64,000 nucleotides of DNA from Cellulosimicrobium cellulans (GTDB lineage Bacteria > Actinomycetota > Actinomycetes > Actinomycetales > Cellulomonadaceae): the NCBI RefSeq assembly GCF_016921195.1, contig NZ_JAFGYF010000008.1, forward strand, positions 1-64,000. Reading direction: 5' to 3'. The notes under the pieces were generated by a model, which did no database searches, was not told where the DNA came from, and was given only the letters and a program-made list of their open reading frames with translations. Positions 40,909-48,563 of the stretch are shown one piece after another. How positions within the stretch are numbered: the first letter of the stretch is position 1; each line of letters begins with the position of its first letter. The translations under genes and the position numbers were made by a program.

Positions 40909-41852
40909 GGCACCTCCTGGGGGTGGTCGGAGACGAGGGGTTCCTGCTCGGGGGCGGGCACCGCGGAGCGGCGGTCCCAGGCCTGCTTCAGCGCTGTCAT
41001 GCTGCGGCGCGCGAGCCCGGGCGCGTCGTACGAGTGGCGGGGCAGCTCGACCGCGGCGACGCCGGTGTAGCCGACGTCGGCGAGCGTCGCGAGCACGAGC
41101 GGCAGGTCGATCTCGCCCTCGCCGAACGGGCGGTGCTCGTGGTGCGTCCGCGGCATGTCGTCGAGCTGCACGTTCGCGAGGTACGGCGCGGCGGCGCGCA
41201 GCGCGCCCACGACGCCGTCGGGCTCCACGACGAGGCAGTGGCCCACGTCGACGGTCATGCCGAGGTCCGCCAGGTCCCCGGCGTCGCCCCCGAGCTCGTC
41301 GCGCAGCCGCAGCGCGTCGCCGACCGTCTCGACGAGCATCCCCGGCTCGGGCTCGAGCGAGAGCCGCACGCCGTGGTCGCGCGCGTGCTCGACGAGGCCG
41401 GGCAGGCGGTCGCGCAGGAGCGACCAGCCCTCGGCCGGGGACGCGTCGTCGGGCAGGACGCCCGAGAAGAACGACACGCACTCCGCGTCGAGCGCGGCCG
41501 CGATCTCGACCGCGCGGCGCAGGAAGCGCAGCCGGGCGTCGGCCTCGGCGTCCACGAGCGTGGGCCGGTGCTTGCGGTACGGGTCGAGCAGGAACCGCGT
41601 GCCCGTCTCGACGACGACCCGCATCCCCGCCCCGCCGCGCAGCGCCGCGAGGCGTGCGCGCAGCGCGTCGACCTCCGCGCGCCAGCCGTCCGTGAACGGG
41701 TCGAGGTGCGGGAACCCGAGGGTGAGCGCGACGGCGCCGTAGCCCTCGTGGTCGAGCACGTCGAGCGCGACGTCGAGAGGGTGGTCCGTGAAGCCGTTGG
41801 TGCCGTACCCGAGCGTGAAGGGCATCCCCTGCCGGGTCTCGTGCGCGGTCAC
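40905..41852 (-). CDS. sugar phosphate isomerase/epimerase (xylose isomerase-like) of the ebo cluster
   Basis: 315 residues from GTG 41852, overlapping eboC (GTGA); an internal ATG nine codons later is possible. TIM barrel with LGYGTNGFTDHPLDVALDVL, SLEPEPGMLVETVGDALRLR (metal E), LGMTVDVGHCLVVEPDG (D, H), LANVQLDDMPRTHHEHRPFG and VAAVELPRHSYDAPGLAR (E). It is a second AP-endonuclease-2-type barrel beside EboE, so the cluster has two. The substrate is probably a cyclitol or sugar phosphate, as inferred from the inositol-phosphate synthase gene in the same operon. Confidence 0.82.
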   Translation of the reverse strand: MTAHETRQGMPFTLGYGTNGFTDHPLDVALDVLDHEGYGAVALTLGFPHLDPFTDGWRAEVDALRARLAALRGGAGMRVVVETGTRFLLDPYRKHRPTLVDAEADARLRFLRRAVEIAAALDAECVSFFSGVLPDDASPAEGWSLLRDRLPGLVEHARDHGVRLSLEPEPGMLVETVGDALRLRDELGGDAGDLADLGMTVDVGHCLVVEPDGVVGALRAAAPYLANVQLDDMPRTHHEHRPFGEGEIDLPLVLATLADVGYTGVAAVELPRHSYDAPGLARRSMTALKQAWDRRSAVPAPEQEPLVSDHPQEVP

Positions 41853-42766
41853 GTCTCGCTCATCTCGGCACGCCCGCGTCCGGCCCGGCGCAGCAGCCGG
41901 CCCGCGACCTCGACGCCCGCGAGCACGCCCACCGACGCGAGGCTCCCGCCGCGCGCCGCCCACGCGGCCTGGAGCGGCAGCATCGCGCGGATCCCGGCCT
42001 TCGTCGCCGCGAAGGCGTTGCCCGCGGACGGCGTGATCGCCGCGTCGACCTGGCGGGGCAGCGCCGTCGCGAGGTACGCACCGGCCGCGACGACCCCGGC
42101 GACCGCCGTCGCGACGCGCGTCGGACGGCCCGGGCCGACCCCGCGCCCACGGCGCAGCGCCCCGACGCCGACGACCGCTCCACCCACCGCGGTGGCCGCC
42201 GCCACGCCGGCGGCGAGGGACGACGTCGTGCCGTGCACCTCCCCGCGTGACACGAACGTCACACCCGCGGTGTGCACCGCCATCCCCGCCGCGGCCGGCA
42301 GCGCGGCGCGGAGGTGCCCGACGCCCGCGCCCAGCAGGACGTCGAGCCCGCGGCACGCGGCCATGACGACGGGGCCGACGGCGTGCTCCTTGGCGACCGT
42401 GTCGTACGTCCAGACGCTCGCGGCGAGCGGGACGGCGACGGCGAGCGCCCGCGCTCCCCCGCCGGCGGCGGCGAGCCCGACGCCTGCTGCGGTGAGCCCC
42501 ACGGCCACCTGGAGCGCACGCCGCTCCGGGATCCGCCCGGACGGGATCGGGCGCTCGGGCCGCTCGACCGCGTCGAGGTGCCGGTCGGCGTAGTCGTTGA
42601 GCGCCATGCCGCCCGCGTAGAGGCACGCGGAGGCCACCGGGAGCAGCGCGCGGCGCGGCGTGAGCGCGTGACCGGCCGCGGCGGCGCCCGCGAGGGTGTC
42701 ACCGACCACCGAGAGGACCGCAGGGGCGCGGACGAGGTCCAGGTGGTCGTGGAGAGAGCCGGTCAC
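41849..42766 (-). CDS. eboC: EboC-like UbiA-family prenyltransferase
   Basis: 305 residues from GTG 42766 (VTGSLHDHLDLVRAPAVLSV), overlapping the inositol-phosphate synthase gene. GGMALNDYADRHLDAVERPE and RPIPSGRIPERRALQVAVGL form the first aspartate-rich motif of UbiA enzymes. Seven to nine hydrophobic segments follow, with SVWTYDTVAKEHAVGPVVMA carrying the second, weaker motif (YDxxxK). It would transfer a prenyl chain to an acceptor at the membrane. EboC is the membrane component of ebo operons. Confidence 0.85.
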   Translation of the reverse strand: MTGSLHDHLDLVRAPAVLSVVGDTLAGAAAAGHALTPRRALLPVASACLYAGGMALNDYADRHLDAVERPERPIPSGRIPERRALQVAVGLTAAGVGLAAAGGGARALAVAVPLAASVWTYDTVAKEHAVGPVVMAACRGLDVLLGAGVGHLRAALPAAAGMAVHTAGVTFVSRGEVHGTTSSLAAGVAAATAVGGAVVGVGALRRGRGVGPGRPTRVATAVAGVVAAGAYLATALPRQVDAAITPSAGNAFAATKAGIRAMLPLQAAWAARGGSLASVGVLAGVEVAGRLLRRAGRGRAEMSET

Positions 42767-44001
42767 GGCCGGTCGGCCGGTGCCGCACCGACGCGGGCCG
42801 CCGCCTCCCGGACCCAGTCCGCGAGCGCGACGGTCTGCGCCGCGAAGTCGTGCACGTCGCTCCCCCACGGGTCCTTGAAGAAGAACCCGAGCTCGGCGAC
42901 CGGCCCCCCGTACCCGGCCGCGTCGGCGAGCGCCAGCAGGCGCGCGAGGTCGAGCACGAGCGGCGCCGCGAGCATCGAGTCGTAGGCCGACCACGTGGTC
43001 TGCAGAGTGAGGCGCGAGCCGAGGAAGCCCTCGACGTGCACGTGGTCCCACGCGACCTTGATGTCACCGAGGTCCGGCACGTTGTCGATGTGCAGCGGGG
43101 TGACCTGGCTGCCCGTGAGGTCCTGCAGACCGCGCGACTTGGACGCGAGCTTGCTCTGCACGGCCTCCGGGTCCGCCAGGGTCGCGCCGTCGCCGCCGCC
43201 GAGCAGGTTGGCACCTGCCCAGGACAGGACGCGCAGTCCGCGGGCCGCGAAGGCCGGCGCGAGGATCGTGCGGAGCCACGTCTGGCCGGTCTTGCCGTCC
43301 TGGCCCGCGACGGGGACGCCGAGCTCCTCCGCGAGCTCGAGCAGCACCGGCAGGTGCATGCTCGCCGACGGCGTGAACTCCGCGAACGGAGCGCCCGCGA
43401 GCAGGGCCGCGTACGCGGTCACGGAGCTCGGCGGGAGCACGGCGCGCTCCGGATCCGCGAGCGCGGCGCGCAGGAGCTCCCGGTCGGAGAGCTCCGGCCC
43501 GGGCTCGGGCAGCGGCTCCGTCGACACGAGGTCGACCACGACGACGCGCGCGAGCCCGTGCCGCTCGCGGAAGTCGACGATGTCCGCGGCCAGGCGCTCC
43601 GCCGCGGCCTGCTGGGACTCGCGCGGCGACCCCTCGGCGGGGTGGGCGGTGTAGCCGGGGCGGACCTCGGCGTCGGCCCGCTCGAGCGCGGCGTGCGCGG
43701 CCGTGAGCAGGCGCGGGGCGATCATGCCGGCCTCGACGAGGAGCTCCGCGCGCTTGACCATCGAGACGTCGGAGATGTCGTGGCCGCCGACGACGAGGTC
43801 GGCGAACGCCGGGAGCGGGGCGGACGCGAAGGGCTCGGACACCGTGACGCACCCGGTCGGCGCCGCACGCCCGTCGGCGACGGCCGCGAGGCCGAGCGTC
43901 GCGGTGGTCGCGACGGAGCCGCGGGCGCCGACGAGCCAGAGCCCCGTGCGCGCGTCCGGAGCAGGGCGGTCTGACGAGCCGTCAGAAGCGAAGTGGTGCA
44001 T
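42763..44001 (-). CDS. inositol-3-phosphate synthase family protein
   Basis: 412 residues from ATG 44001 behind GGGAGC. LWLVGARGSVATTATLGLAA is the NAD-binding loop; PVAGQDGKTGQTWLRTILAP and WAGANLLGGGDGATLADPEA, then SKSRGLQDLTGSQVTPLHID and KVAWDHVHVEGFLGSRLTLQ are conserved synthase segments with the catalytic lysines. It converts glucose-6-phosphate to inositol-phosphate or a related cyclitol. It is the first gene of the operon and sits where EboD, a dehydroquinate-synthase-like cyclase, is expected; both are sugar-phosphate cyclases, so it is a plausible functional replacement. Confidence 0.88.
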   Translation of the reverse strand: MHHFASDGSSDRPAPDARTGLWLVGARGSVATTATLGLAAVADGRAAPTGCVTVSEPFASAPLPAFADLVVGGHDISDVSMVKRAELLVEAGMIAPRLLTAAHAALERADAEVRPGYTAHPAEGSPRESQQAAAERLAADIVDFRERHGLARVVVVDLVSTEPLPEPGPELSDRELLRAALADPERAVLPPSSVTAYAALLAGAPFAEFTPSASMHLPVLLELAEELGVPVAGQDGKTGQTWLRTILAPAFAARGLRVLSWAGANLLGGGDGATLADPEAVQSKLASKSRGLQDLTGSQVTPLHIDNVPDLGDIKVAWDHVHVEGFLGSRLTLQTTWSAYDSMLAAPLVLDLARLLALADAAGYGGPVAELGFFFKDPWGSDVHDFAAQTVALADWVREAAARVGAAPADRP

Positions 44002-44049
44002 CGTTGCTCCCGTTCCCGTCGGCGGACGCCGGAGCGCCGCCGAGCACGA

Positions 44050-44100
44050 CGACGATGGCCTCCCTGCCATCGTCGGACCGCACGCCCGGACGAGGGCGTG
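44050..44100 (-). promoter_or_regulatory. two adjacent leader hairpins upstream of the ebo-type operon
   Basis: CGACGATGGC/GCCATCGTCG (44050-44059 with 44066-44075, 6-nt loop) and CACGCCC/GGGCGTG (44081-44087 with 44094-44100). Both are perfect and lie in the roughly 130-nt leader between the promoter and the first start codon. They could be an attenuator or mRNA-stabilising element. Confidence 0.55.
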
Positions 44101-44139
44101 TGACCGCTCTCCGACCCGGTGGGCGCCCGGTCTGCTGCG

Positions 44140-44179
44140 ACCCTAGCCACACTTTTGTCGAGGGTCAATCAAAAGCGTG
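44140..44179 (-). promoter_or_regulatory. promoter and operator of the ebo-type operon
   Basis: On the minus strand TTGACC (44168 to 44163), 17 bp, TAGGGT (44145 to 44140): a good vegetative promoter. CACACTTTTG (44148-44157) and CAAAAGCGTG (44170-44179) form a 10-bp inverted repeat with one mismatch that spans the -35 and spacer, a natural repressor site. A related GCAAAAGCGCACG occurs at 44212-44224. Confidence 0.7.
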
Positions 44180-44223
44180 CCTACTTTCGCGGAGCACGAC
44201 GCTTGCGCGATGCAAAAGCGCAC

Positions 44224-44282
44224 GCCGGGGACGACCCGACGGTCGGCATCGCGCGGACACCGGCCGCCGGGTCGTCCCCGGC
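44224..44282 (-). terminator. hairpin terminator after the anti-sigma-like gene
   Basis: GCCGGGGACGACCCG (44224-44238) and its exact complement (44268-44282) form a 15-bp stem with a 29-nt loop, starting 10 bp after the stop at 44292. It insulates the ebo promoter, which lies about 50 bp further on. Confidence 0.7.
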
Positions 44283-44291
44283 GAGGTGGGC

Positions 44292-45668
44292 TCAGCCTGC
44301 GGGAGAGAAGTCGAGCCGGTCGTCCACGACGGCCACGACGGACCACACGTTGCCGTCGGCGTCGGAGAGCTCGTACGCGGGCAGGAGCACCGCCGCGCCG
44401 TCGGGCTGGTACTGCACCGCGTGCCCCAGGCGCGCGTCCGTGATCGTCACGTCCGTGACGGGCCACGCGAACCGGGCGCCCTCGCCGACCGTGGGCGGCA
44501 CGGTCGGCGCCTCCGGCTCGGCGGGCGCGATCTCGGGCACGGCCTGCGCGGTGCCGTCCTCCCGCGCGAAGGCGATCATGCCTCCCCCGCCGAACCGCGG
44601 GTCGCCCAGGCGGTCCACCGCCTCGGCGGGGCTCACGACGTCGTAGGAGCCGATCGCGACGCGCGGCGCGAGCGGCCCGTACAGGCTCCCGAGCCCGGCT
44701 CCGGAGAACGTCGCGTTCCAGGACAGCCCCGTTCGACGACCGTCGACGACCTCATAGGCGTTGAGGAACCTCCCCTGCTGCGCGTCGGACGCGTCCGCGA
44801 GGTCCTCCACGACCACCTCGACCTCCGTGGGGTCGACGCCCAGTGCCTCCAGAACACCTAAGAGCTCGCTCGTGGCGGCTTCCGCCGAGACAGGCGCTCC
44901 GAGGTCCGCACCACCCCACGGCTCCTTCGCCGAGTCGTAGAAGGACATCCCGACCGTTCCGTCAGGGGAGAGACGCACCTGCGCCTCGCCGTCGGCCCCG
45001 ACGACGAGGGTCCCGTACTCCTCGCGCACCTCGCCCGAGACGCCGAGGACGTCCGCGACGCGCCGTGCGGTCTCCTGCGAGAACACGCCCGCGGCGTCGT
45101 ACGCCCAGGCGTCCGCGCTCGTCCCCTGCGTCGAGAGGCCGTCCTGGTGGAACACCGTGCGCCCGCCCCAGGCGCCGGGGTAGGCCATGTCCGCCGAGGC
45201 CCGTGCGTCGGACGAGAACGCCTGCCCCGACGCGGCGGCGTCGGGGGCGAGGCCCGACTCCTCCTGGGCCGCGCCCGCGCCCCCCAGCCGGAACGGCGCG
45301 AGCGCCGTCGACTCCACGGCCGAGTCCCCCGCGGGCGACGCTCCCACCGCTCCGGCACCGAGCGCGTAGCCGCCCGCCCCGATGACGAGCGCCCCCGCCA
45401 CCACCGCGGCGACCTGGAGCGGGGCCCGCCGACGCAGGCGTCGCGCACGGCGCTCGGCGAGCTCGTCGACGAGCGTCGCCGTCGGGCCGCCCGGCCCGGA
45501 CAGCGGCTCGCCGGTCACCGCCGAGCGGTCGCCGAACGCCTCAGGGACGCGGTCGCGGACCGCGGCCTCCAGGGCGCCGGTGTCCGGTGCGGCGCTCGCC
45601 GCCGGATCGGCGGCGCGCAGGCGCTCCAGGTCGACGTCGTCGGGCTGGTCGGGGGTGTGGCTGGTCAT
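44292..45668 (-). CDS. putative membrane anti-sigma-like protein
   Basis: 458 residues; ATG 45668 behind GGAGGG. The cytoplasmic N-terminus of about 80 residues (DVDLERLRAADPAASAAPDT, then ERRARRLRRRAPLQ) is followed by one membrane helix (VAAVVAGALVIGAGGYALGA, about 85-105) and a 350-residue extracytoplasmic part rich in Gly/Ala/Asp. This has the topology of an anti-sigma factor, and the gene directly follows an ECF sigma gene on the same strand, 69 bp away. No zinc motif (HxxxCxxC) is present, so the assignment is by context. A role of the outer part in sensing is inference. Confidence 0.68.
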   Translation of the reverse strand: MTSHTPDQPDDVDLERLRAADPAASAAPDTGALEAAVRDRVPEAFGDRSAVTGEPLSGPGGPTATLVDELAERRARRLRRRAPLQVAAVVAGALVIGAGGYALGAGAVGASPAGDSAVESTALAPFRLGGAGAAQEESGLAPDAAASGQAFSSDARASADMAYPGAWGGRTVFHQDGLSTQGTSADAWAYDAAGVFSQETARRVADVLGVSGEVREEYGTLVVGADGEAQVRLSPDGTVGMSFYDSAKEPWGGADLGAPVSAEAATSELLGVLEALGVDPTEVEVVVEDLADASDAQQGRFLNAYEVVDGRRTGLSWNATFSGAGLGSLYGPLAPRVAIGSYDVVSPAEAVDRLGDPRFGGGGMIAFAREDGTAQAVPEIAPAEPEAPTVPPTVGEGARFAWPVTDVTITDARLGHAVQYQPDGAAVLLPAYELSDADGNVWSVVAVVDDRLDFSPAG

Positions 45669-45689
45669 GTCGCCCTCCAGGTACTGCGG

Positions 45690-45712
45690 GGCCGCGCCGC
45701 GGGGGCGCGGCC
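45690..45712 (-). terminator. hairpin between sigma and anti-sigma-like genes
   Basis: GGCCGCGCC (45690-45698) pairs with GGCGCGGCC (45704-45712). It is short, GC-only and lies within the presumed operon, so it may attenuate rather than end transcription. Confidence 0.4.
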
Positions 45713-45737
45713 GGTCGGGTCTACCCGTGATGTGTGC

Positions 45738-46289
45738 TCAGGCGCCCGACTCTTGCGCGAGGGCCGACTGCTCCGCCCACGCGGTGCGCAGCCGCGCCCG
45801 CGCCCGCGAGAGCGCCGCGTCGGCTCCCCCGCGCGACGTGCCGAGGACCGCCGCCAGGCCGTCGCCGCCCAGGCCCTCCCAGGCGTGCAGGAGGAGGATG
45901 CGCCGGTCGCGGACCGACAGCGCGCCCAGGGCGCGCCGCACCTCGTCGTCCTGCACGACGACGTGCTCGACGTCCGCGCCCTCGTCGCCCCGGTCGGGCA
46001 CCTCGGCCACCGGCACCGCCCGCGCCTTGCGCCGGTGGTTGGCCAGGACGAAGCCCGCGGTGCGGTAGAGCCACGGGAGCTCGGCGCCGTCGGGCACGTC
46101 CTCGCGGCGCCGCCAGGCCGTCGCGAGGACCTCGGCCGTGAGGTCGTCGGCGTCCGGCCCGACGGAGCCGGCCGCGCTCGGCAGCCGGCGGCGGAAGTAG
46201 CGGTAGAGCGGCGTCGCGTGCGCGGCGAAGAGCGCGGCGAACCAGGCCTCGTCGTGGACGGCGGCGTCGGCTGCCTCGTCGGTCGTCAC
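45738..46289 (-). CDS. ECF-type RNA polymerase sigma factor
   Basis: 183 residues from GTG 46289 behind GAGGAG. Sigma region 2: WFAALFAAHATPLYRYFRRR, then DADDLTAEVLATAWRRREDV and LPWLYRTAGFVLANHRRKAR. Sigma region 4: LGALSVRDRRILLLHAWEGL and LAAVLGTSRGGADAALSRARARL. It directs RNA polymerase to its regulon. It lies upstream of a membrane protein with anti-sigma topology and is divergent from a DUF4012 gene. A GGAACC-N19-CGGTTG element at 46350-46320 fits an autoregulatory ECF promoter. Confidence 0.9.
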   Translation of the reverse strand: MTTDEAADAAVHDEAWFAALFAAHATPLYRYFRRRLPSAAGSVGPDADDLTAEVLATAWRRREDVPDGAELPWLYRTAGFVLANHRRKARAVPVAEVPDRGDEGADVEHVVVQDDEVRRALGALSVRDRRILLLHAWEGLGGDGLAAVLGTSRGGADAALSRARARLRTAWAEQSALAQESGA

Positions 46290-46319
46290 GGCGGCTCCTC
46301 GTCGGCGGGTCGGGGCTGT

Positions 46320-46350
46320 CAACCGCTCTGTGTCCCGGGGAGCCGGTTCC
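46320..46350 (-). promoter_or_regulatory. possible ECF-type autoregulatory promoter
   Basis: Minus-strand GGAACC (46350 to 46345), 19 bp, CGGTTG (46325 to 46320). The GGAAC -35 is the hallmark of many ECF sigma factors. The expected start is about 24 nt before the sigma gene GTG. Confidence 0.45.
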
Positions 46351-46429
46351 TTGCACGGCACGTCCTTCACCCGAACCTCACCCGCGACGGCACCGATCCT
46401 GCCACCGCGCAGCACCTACGCTGTGGGGC

Positions 46430-48271
46430 ATGACGAGGACGGAGCCGGTCGACCTGCCGCCCCGCCACACGGGCGGCCGACGACGGCGGCACTGGGCGTC
46501 GTGGCTGGGCTGGGCGCTGATCCTCCTCGCCGTGCTCCTGGTGGTCTGCGTCGCGCTGCTCGCCCGCGACGCCCTCGCCGCGCGCGACGCGCTGACCCGC
46601 GCGCTCGACGAGGTCCCCGCGGCCGAGGAGGCGCTGCGCGCGGGCGACGTCGAGACCGCGGAGGCGGCCCTGGACCGGGTCCAGCCCTTCACCGCGACCG
46701 CGCGCGCGAGCACCGACGGCCCGCTGTGGTCCCTGGCCGCGCACCTCCCCGTGTACGGGCAGGACGTCCGCGCGTTCTCCGCCGCGGCGGCGACCGTGGA
46801 CGACCTGGCCGCGACCGTGCTGCCGGCGCTCACGCAGGCTCTCGGGGCCGTCGAGGGCGACAGCCTGACCGTCGCGGACGGGCGCGTCGACCTCGCCCCG
46901 CTCGCCGCTGCCGCTCCCGCCGTCGGCCGCGCCGCGGACGCGTTCGACGACATCGACGCGCGCCTCGCGGCCGTCGAGCCCGACGCCCTGCACCAGGAGA
47001 TCGCGGAGCCGTACGCGACGCTCGTCGCCCGGACCGACGACCTGCGCCCGGTCGTGCGCACCGCCGACCGCGTCACCGCGCTCGGCCCGGCCATGCTCGG
47101 CGCCGACGGCCCGCGCCGGTACCTCGTGGTCGCGCTCAACAACGCGGAGCTGCGCGCGGGCGGCGGCATCCCCGGGGCGCTCGCGGTCCTCACGGTCGAC
47201 GGCGGCGCGGTCTCCCTGGAGCGCCAGGCCTCGACGGCCGACGTCCCGCCGTTCGCCGAGCCCGTCCTCCCGCTGGACGCCGGGGTCGAGCAGCTCTTCA
47301 CCGACCGCGTGGGCCGGTACGTGCAGGACACCCCGCTCACGCCCGACTTCCCCACGACCGCGGAGCTCACGGCGGCCATGTGGGAGCAGGCCCAGGGCGA
47401 GACGGTGGACGGCGTGGCCGCGATCGACCCCGTCGCGCTGTCGTACCTGCTGGAGGCCACCGGGGCGGTCCAGGTGCCGTTCGGGGACGAGACCGTCGCG
47501 CTCGACGCGGGCAACGTCGTCCAGGTCCTCCTCTCGGACGCCTACGTCGAGCTGGAGCCCGGGGAGCAGACGGACGCGTTCTTCGCCTCCGTCGCGTCGA
47601 CCGTCCTCGGGACGTTCCTCGCCGGGGGCGCGGACCCCGCGCTCGCCCGCGACGCGCTCGCACGCGGCGCGGACGAGCACCGCGTGCTCCTCTGGTCCGC
47701 GCACCCCGACGAGCAGGACCGCCTGGCGGGCACGGTCGTCGCGGGCGACATCGACACCGCGGACCGCGCGGAGGGCTCCGTCGGCGTGTTCCTCAACGAC
47801 GCCACGGGCGGCAAGATGAGCTACTACCTCGGCACGGACGTCCGGCTCACCGGCAGCGTGTGCACCGACGGCGGACGGGTCGACACGTTCAGCGCCGCGC
47901 TCACGTCCACCGCGCCGGCCGACGCCGGGACGAGCCTGCCGTGGTACGTGACCGGCGGCGGCATCTCGGGCGTCACCCCGGGGAACGTCCGCACGGTGGT
48001 CGTCCTCTACCCGCCGCGGGGCGGAGAGGTCGGCACCGTCCGGGTGGGCGGGGCACCGACGGGGGCGCTCGTCGCGGAGGTGGGGGGACGGCGCGCGGCC
48101 TCGCTCCCCGTCGAGCTCGCGCCGGGTCAGAGCACGGCGGTCTCCTTCACCGTGACGACGCCGGGCGACGCCCCTGACCACCCCGGCGCCGACGGCACGA
48201 TCGACGTGTGGACGACCCCGACGGTGTCGGCGCCCGGCCTCGAGGTGGTGCCGGTCGCCGCGTGCGGGTGA
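46430..48271 (+). CDS. DUF4012 membrane-anchored protein
   Basis: 613 residues from ATG 46430; TACGCT at 46417-46422 suggests a near-leaderless mRNA. A basic N-terminus and one membrane helix (WLGWALILLAVLLVVCVALL, about 27-46) anchor an extracytoplasmic DUF4012 region: SLAAHLPVYGQDVRAFSAAA, LVVALNNAELRAGGGIPGAL (the family hallmark), GVEQLFTDRVGRYVQDTPLT and LLEATGAVQVPFGDETVAL. DUF4012 proteins are common in actinobacteria next to cell-wall or polysaccharide genes; their function is unknown. It is divergent from the sigma factor. Confidence 0.88.
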   Translation: MTRTEPVDLPPRHTGGRRRRHWASWLGWALILLAVLLVVCVALLARDALAARDALTRALDEVPAAEEALRAGDVETAEAALDRVQPFTATARASTDGPLWSLAAHLPVYGQDVRAFSAAAATVDDLAATVLPALTQALGAVEGDSLTVADGRVDLAPLAAAAPAVGRAADAFDDIDARLAAVEPDALHQEIAEPYATLVARTDDLRPVVRTADRVTALGPAMLGADGPRRYLVVALNNAELRAGGGIPGALAVLTVDGGAVSLERQASTADVPPFAEPVLPLDAGVEQLFTDRVGRYVQDTPLTPDFPTTAELTAAMWEQAQGETVDGVAAIDPVALSYLLEATGAVQVPFGDETVALDAGNVVQVLLSDAYVELEPGEQTDAFFASVASTVLGTFLAGGADPALARDALARGADEHRVLLWSAHPDEQDRLAGTVVAGDIDTADRAEGSVGVFLNDATGGKMSYYLGTDVRLTGSVCTDGGRVDTFSAALTSTAPADAGTSLPWYVTGGGISGVTPGNVRTVVVLYPPRGGEVGTVRVGGAPTGALVAEVGGRRAASLPVELAPGQSTAVSFTVTTPGDAPDHPGADGTIDVWTTPTVSAPGLEVVPVAACG

Positions 48272-48396
48272 ACCCTCGCGACGCCCTCCCGAACCTGCCG
48301 GCCCCGCCCCCGGGACGGGCGGACGAACGCGTGGTCTTCCCGCCGAGGATGACGCCGAGGATCACGGCACGATAACGATGGTCCTGACGGGCACAT

Positions 48397-48557
48397 TTCA
48401 CCCGGACGACCGTCCAGTTCAGGGTCCGATCCTCGCTATCCTGGGCGCCTGTCGCTCGACCCGTGCCATCGGTCCGTGGCGCACGATGCATCACGGACCG
48501 CACTCCGGGGCTCTCTGTGTACCGGAACACCACAATCCCTGAACCGAGACGGGTGAA
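48397..48557 (+). ncRNA. structured 5' leader of the LAETG gene (nested stems)
   Basis: Three nested perfect stems: TTCACCCG (48397-48404)/CGGGTGAA (48550-48557); GTTCAGGG (48417-48424)/CCCTGAAC (48537-48544); CGGTCCGTG (48470-48478)/CACGGACCG (48492-48500). A small GGAC-GACC-GTCC hairpin (48404-48415) lies on the 5' side. The outer stem contains GGGTGAAG, the probable ribosome site of the ATG at 48564, so folding would block translation. A possible promoter ATGACG-N18-TAACGA (48349-48378) would start the RNA about 12 nt before the first stem. I cannot assign it to a known riboswitch class. Confidence 0.6.
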
Positions 48558-48563
48558 GAAGCC

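Noticed and set aside
48397-48557. ydaO-type (cyclic di-AMP) riboswitch
   Set aside because: GGGTGAA near the 3' end is shared, but I could not find the other conserved blocks; left as an unclassified structured leader.
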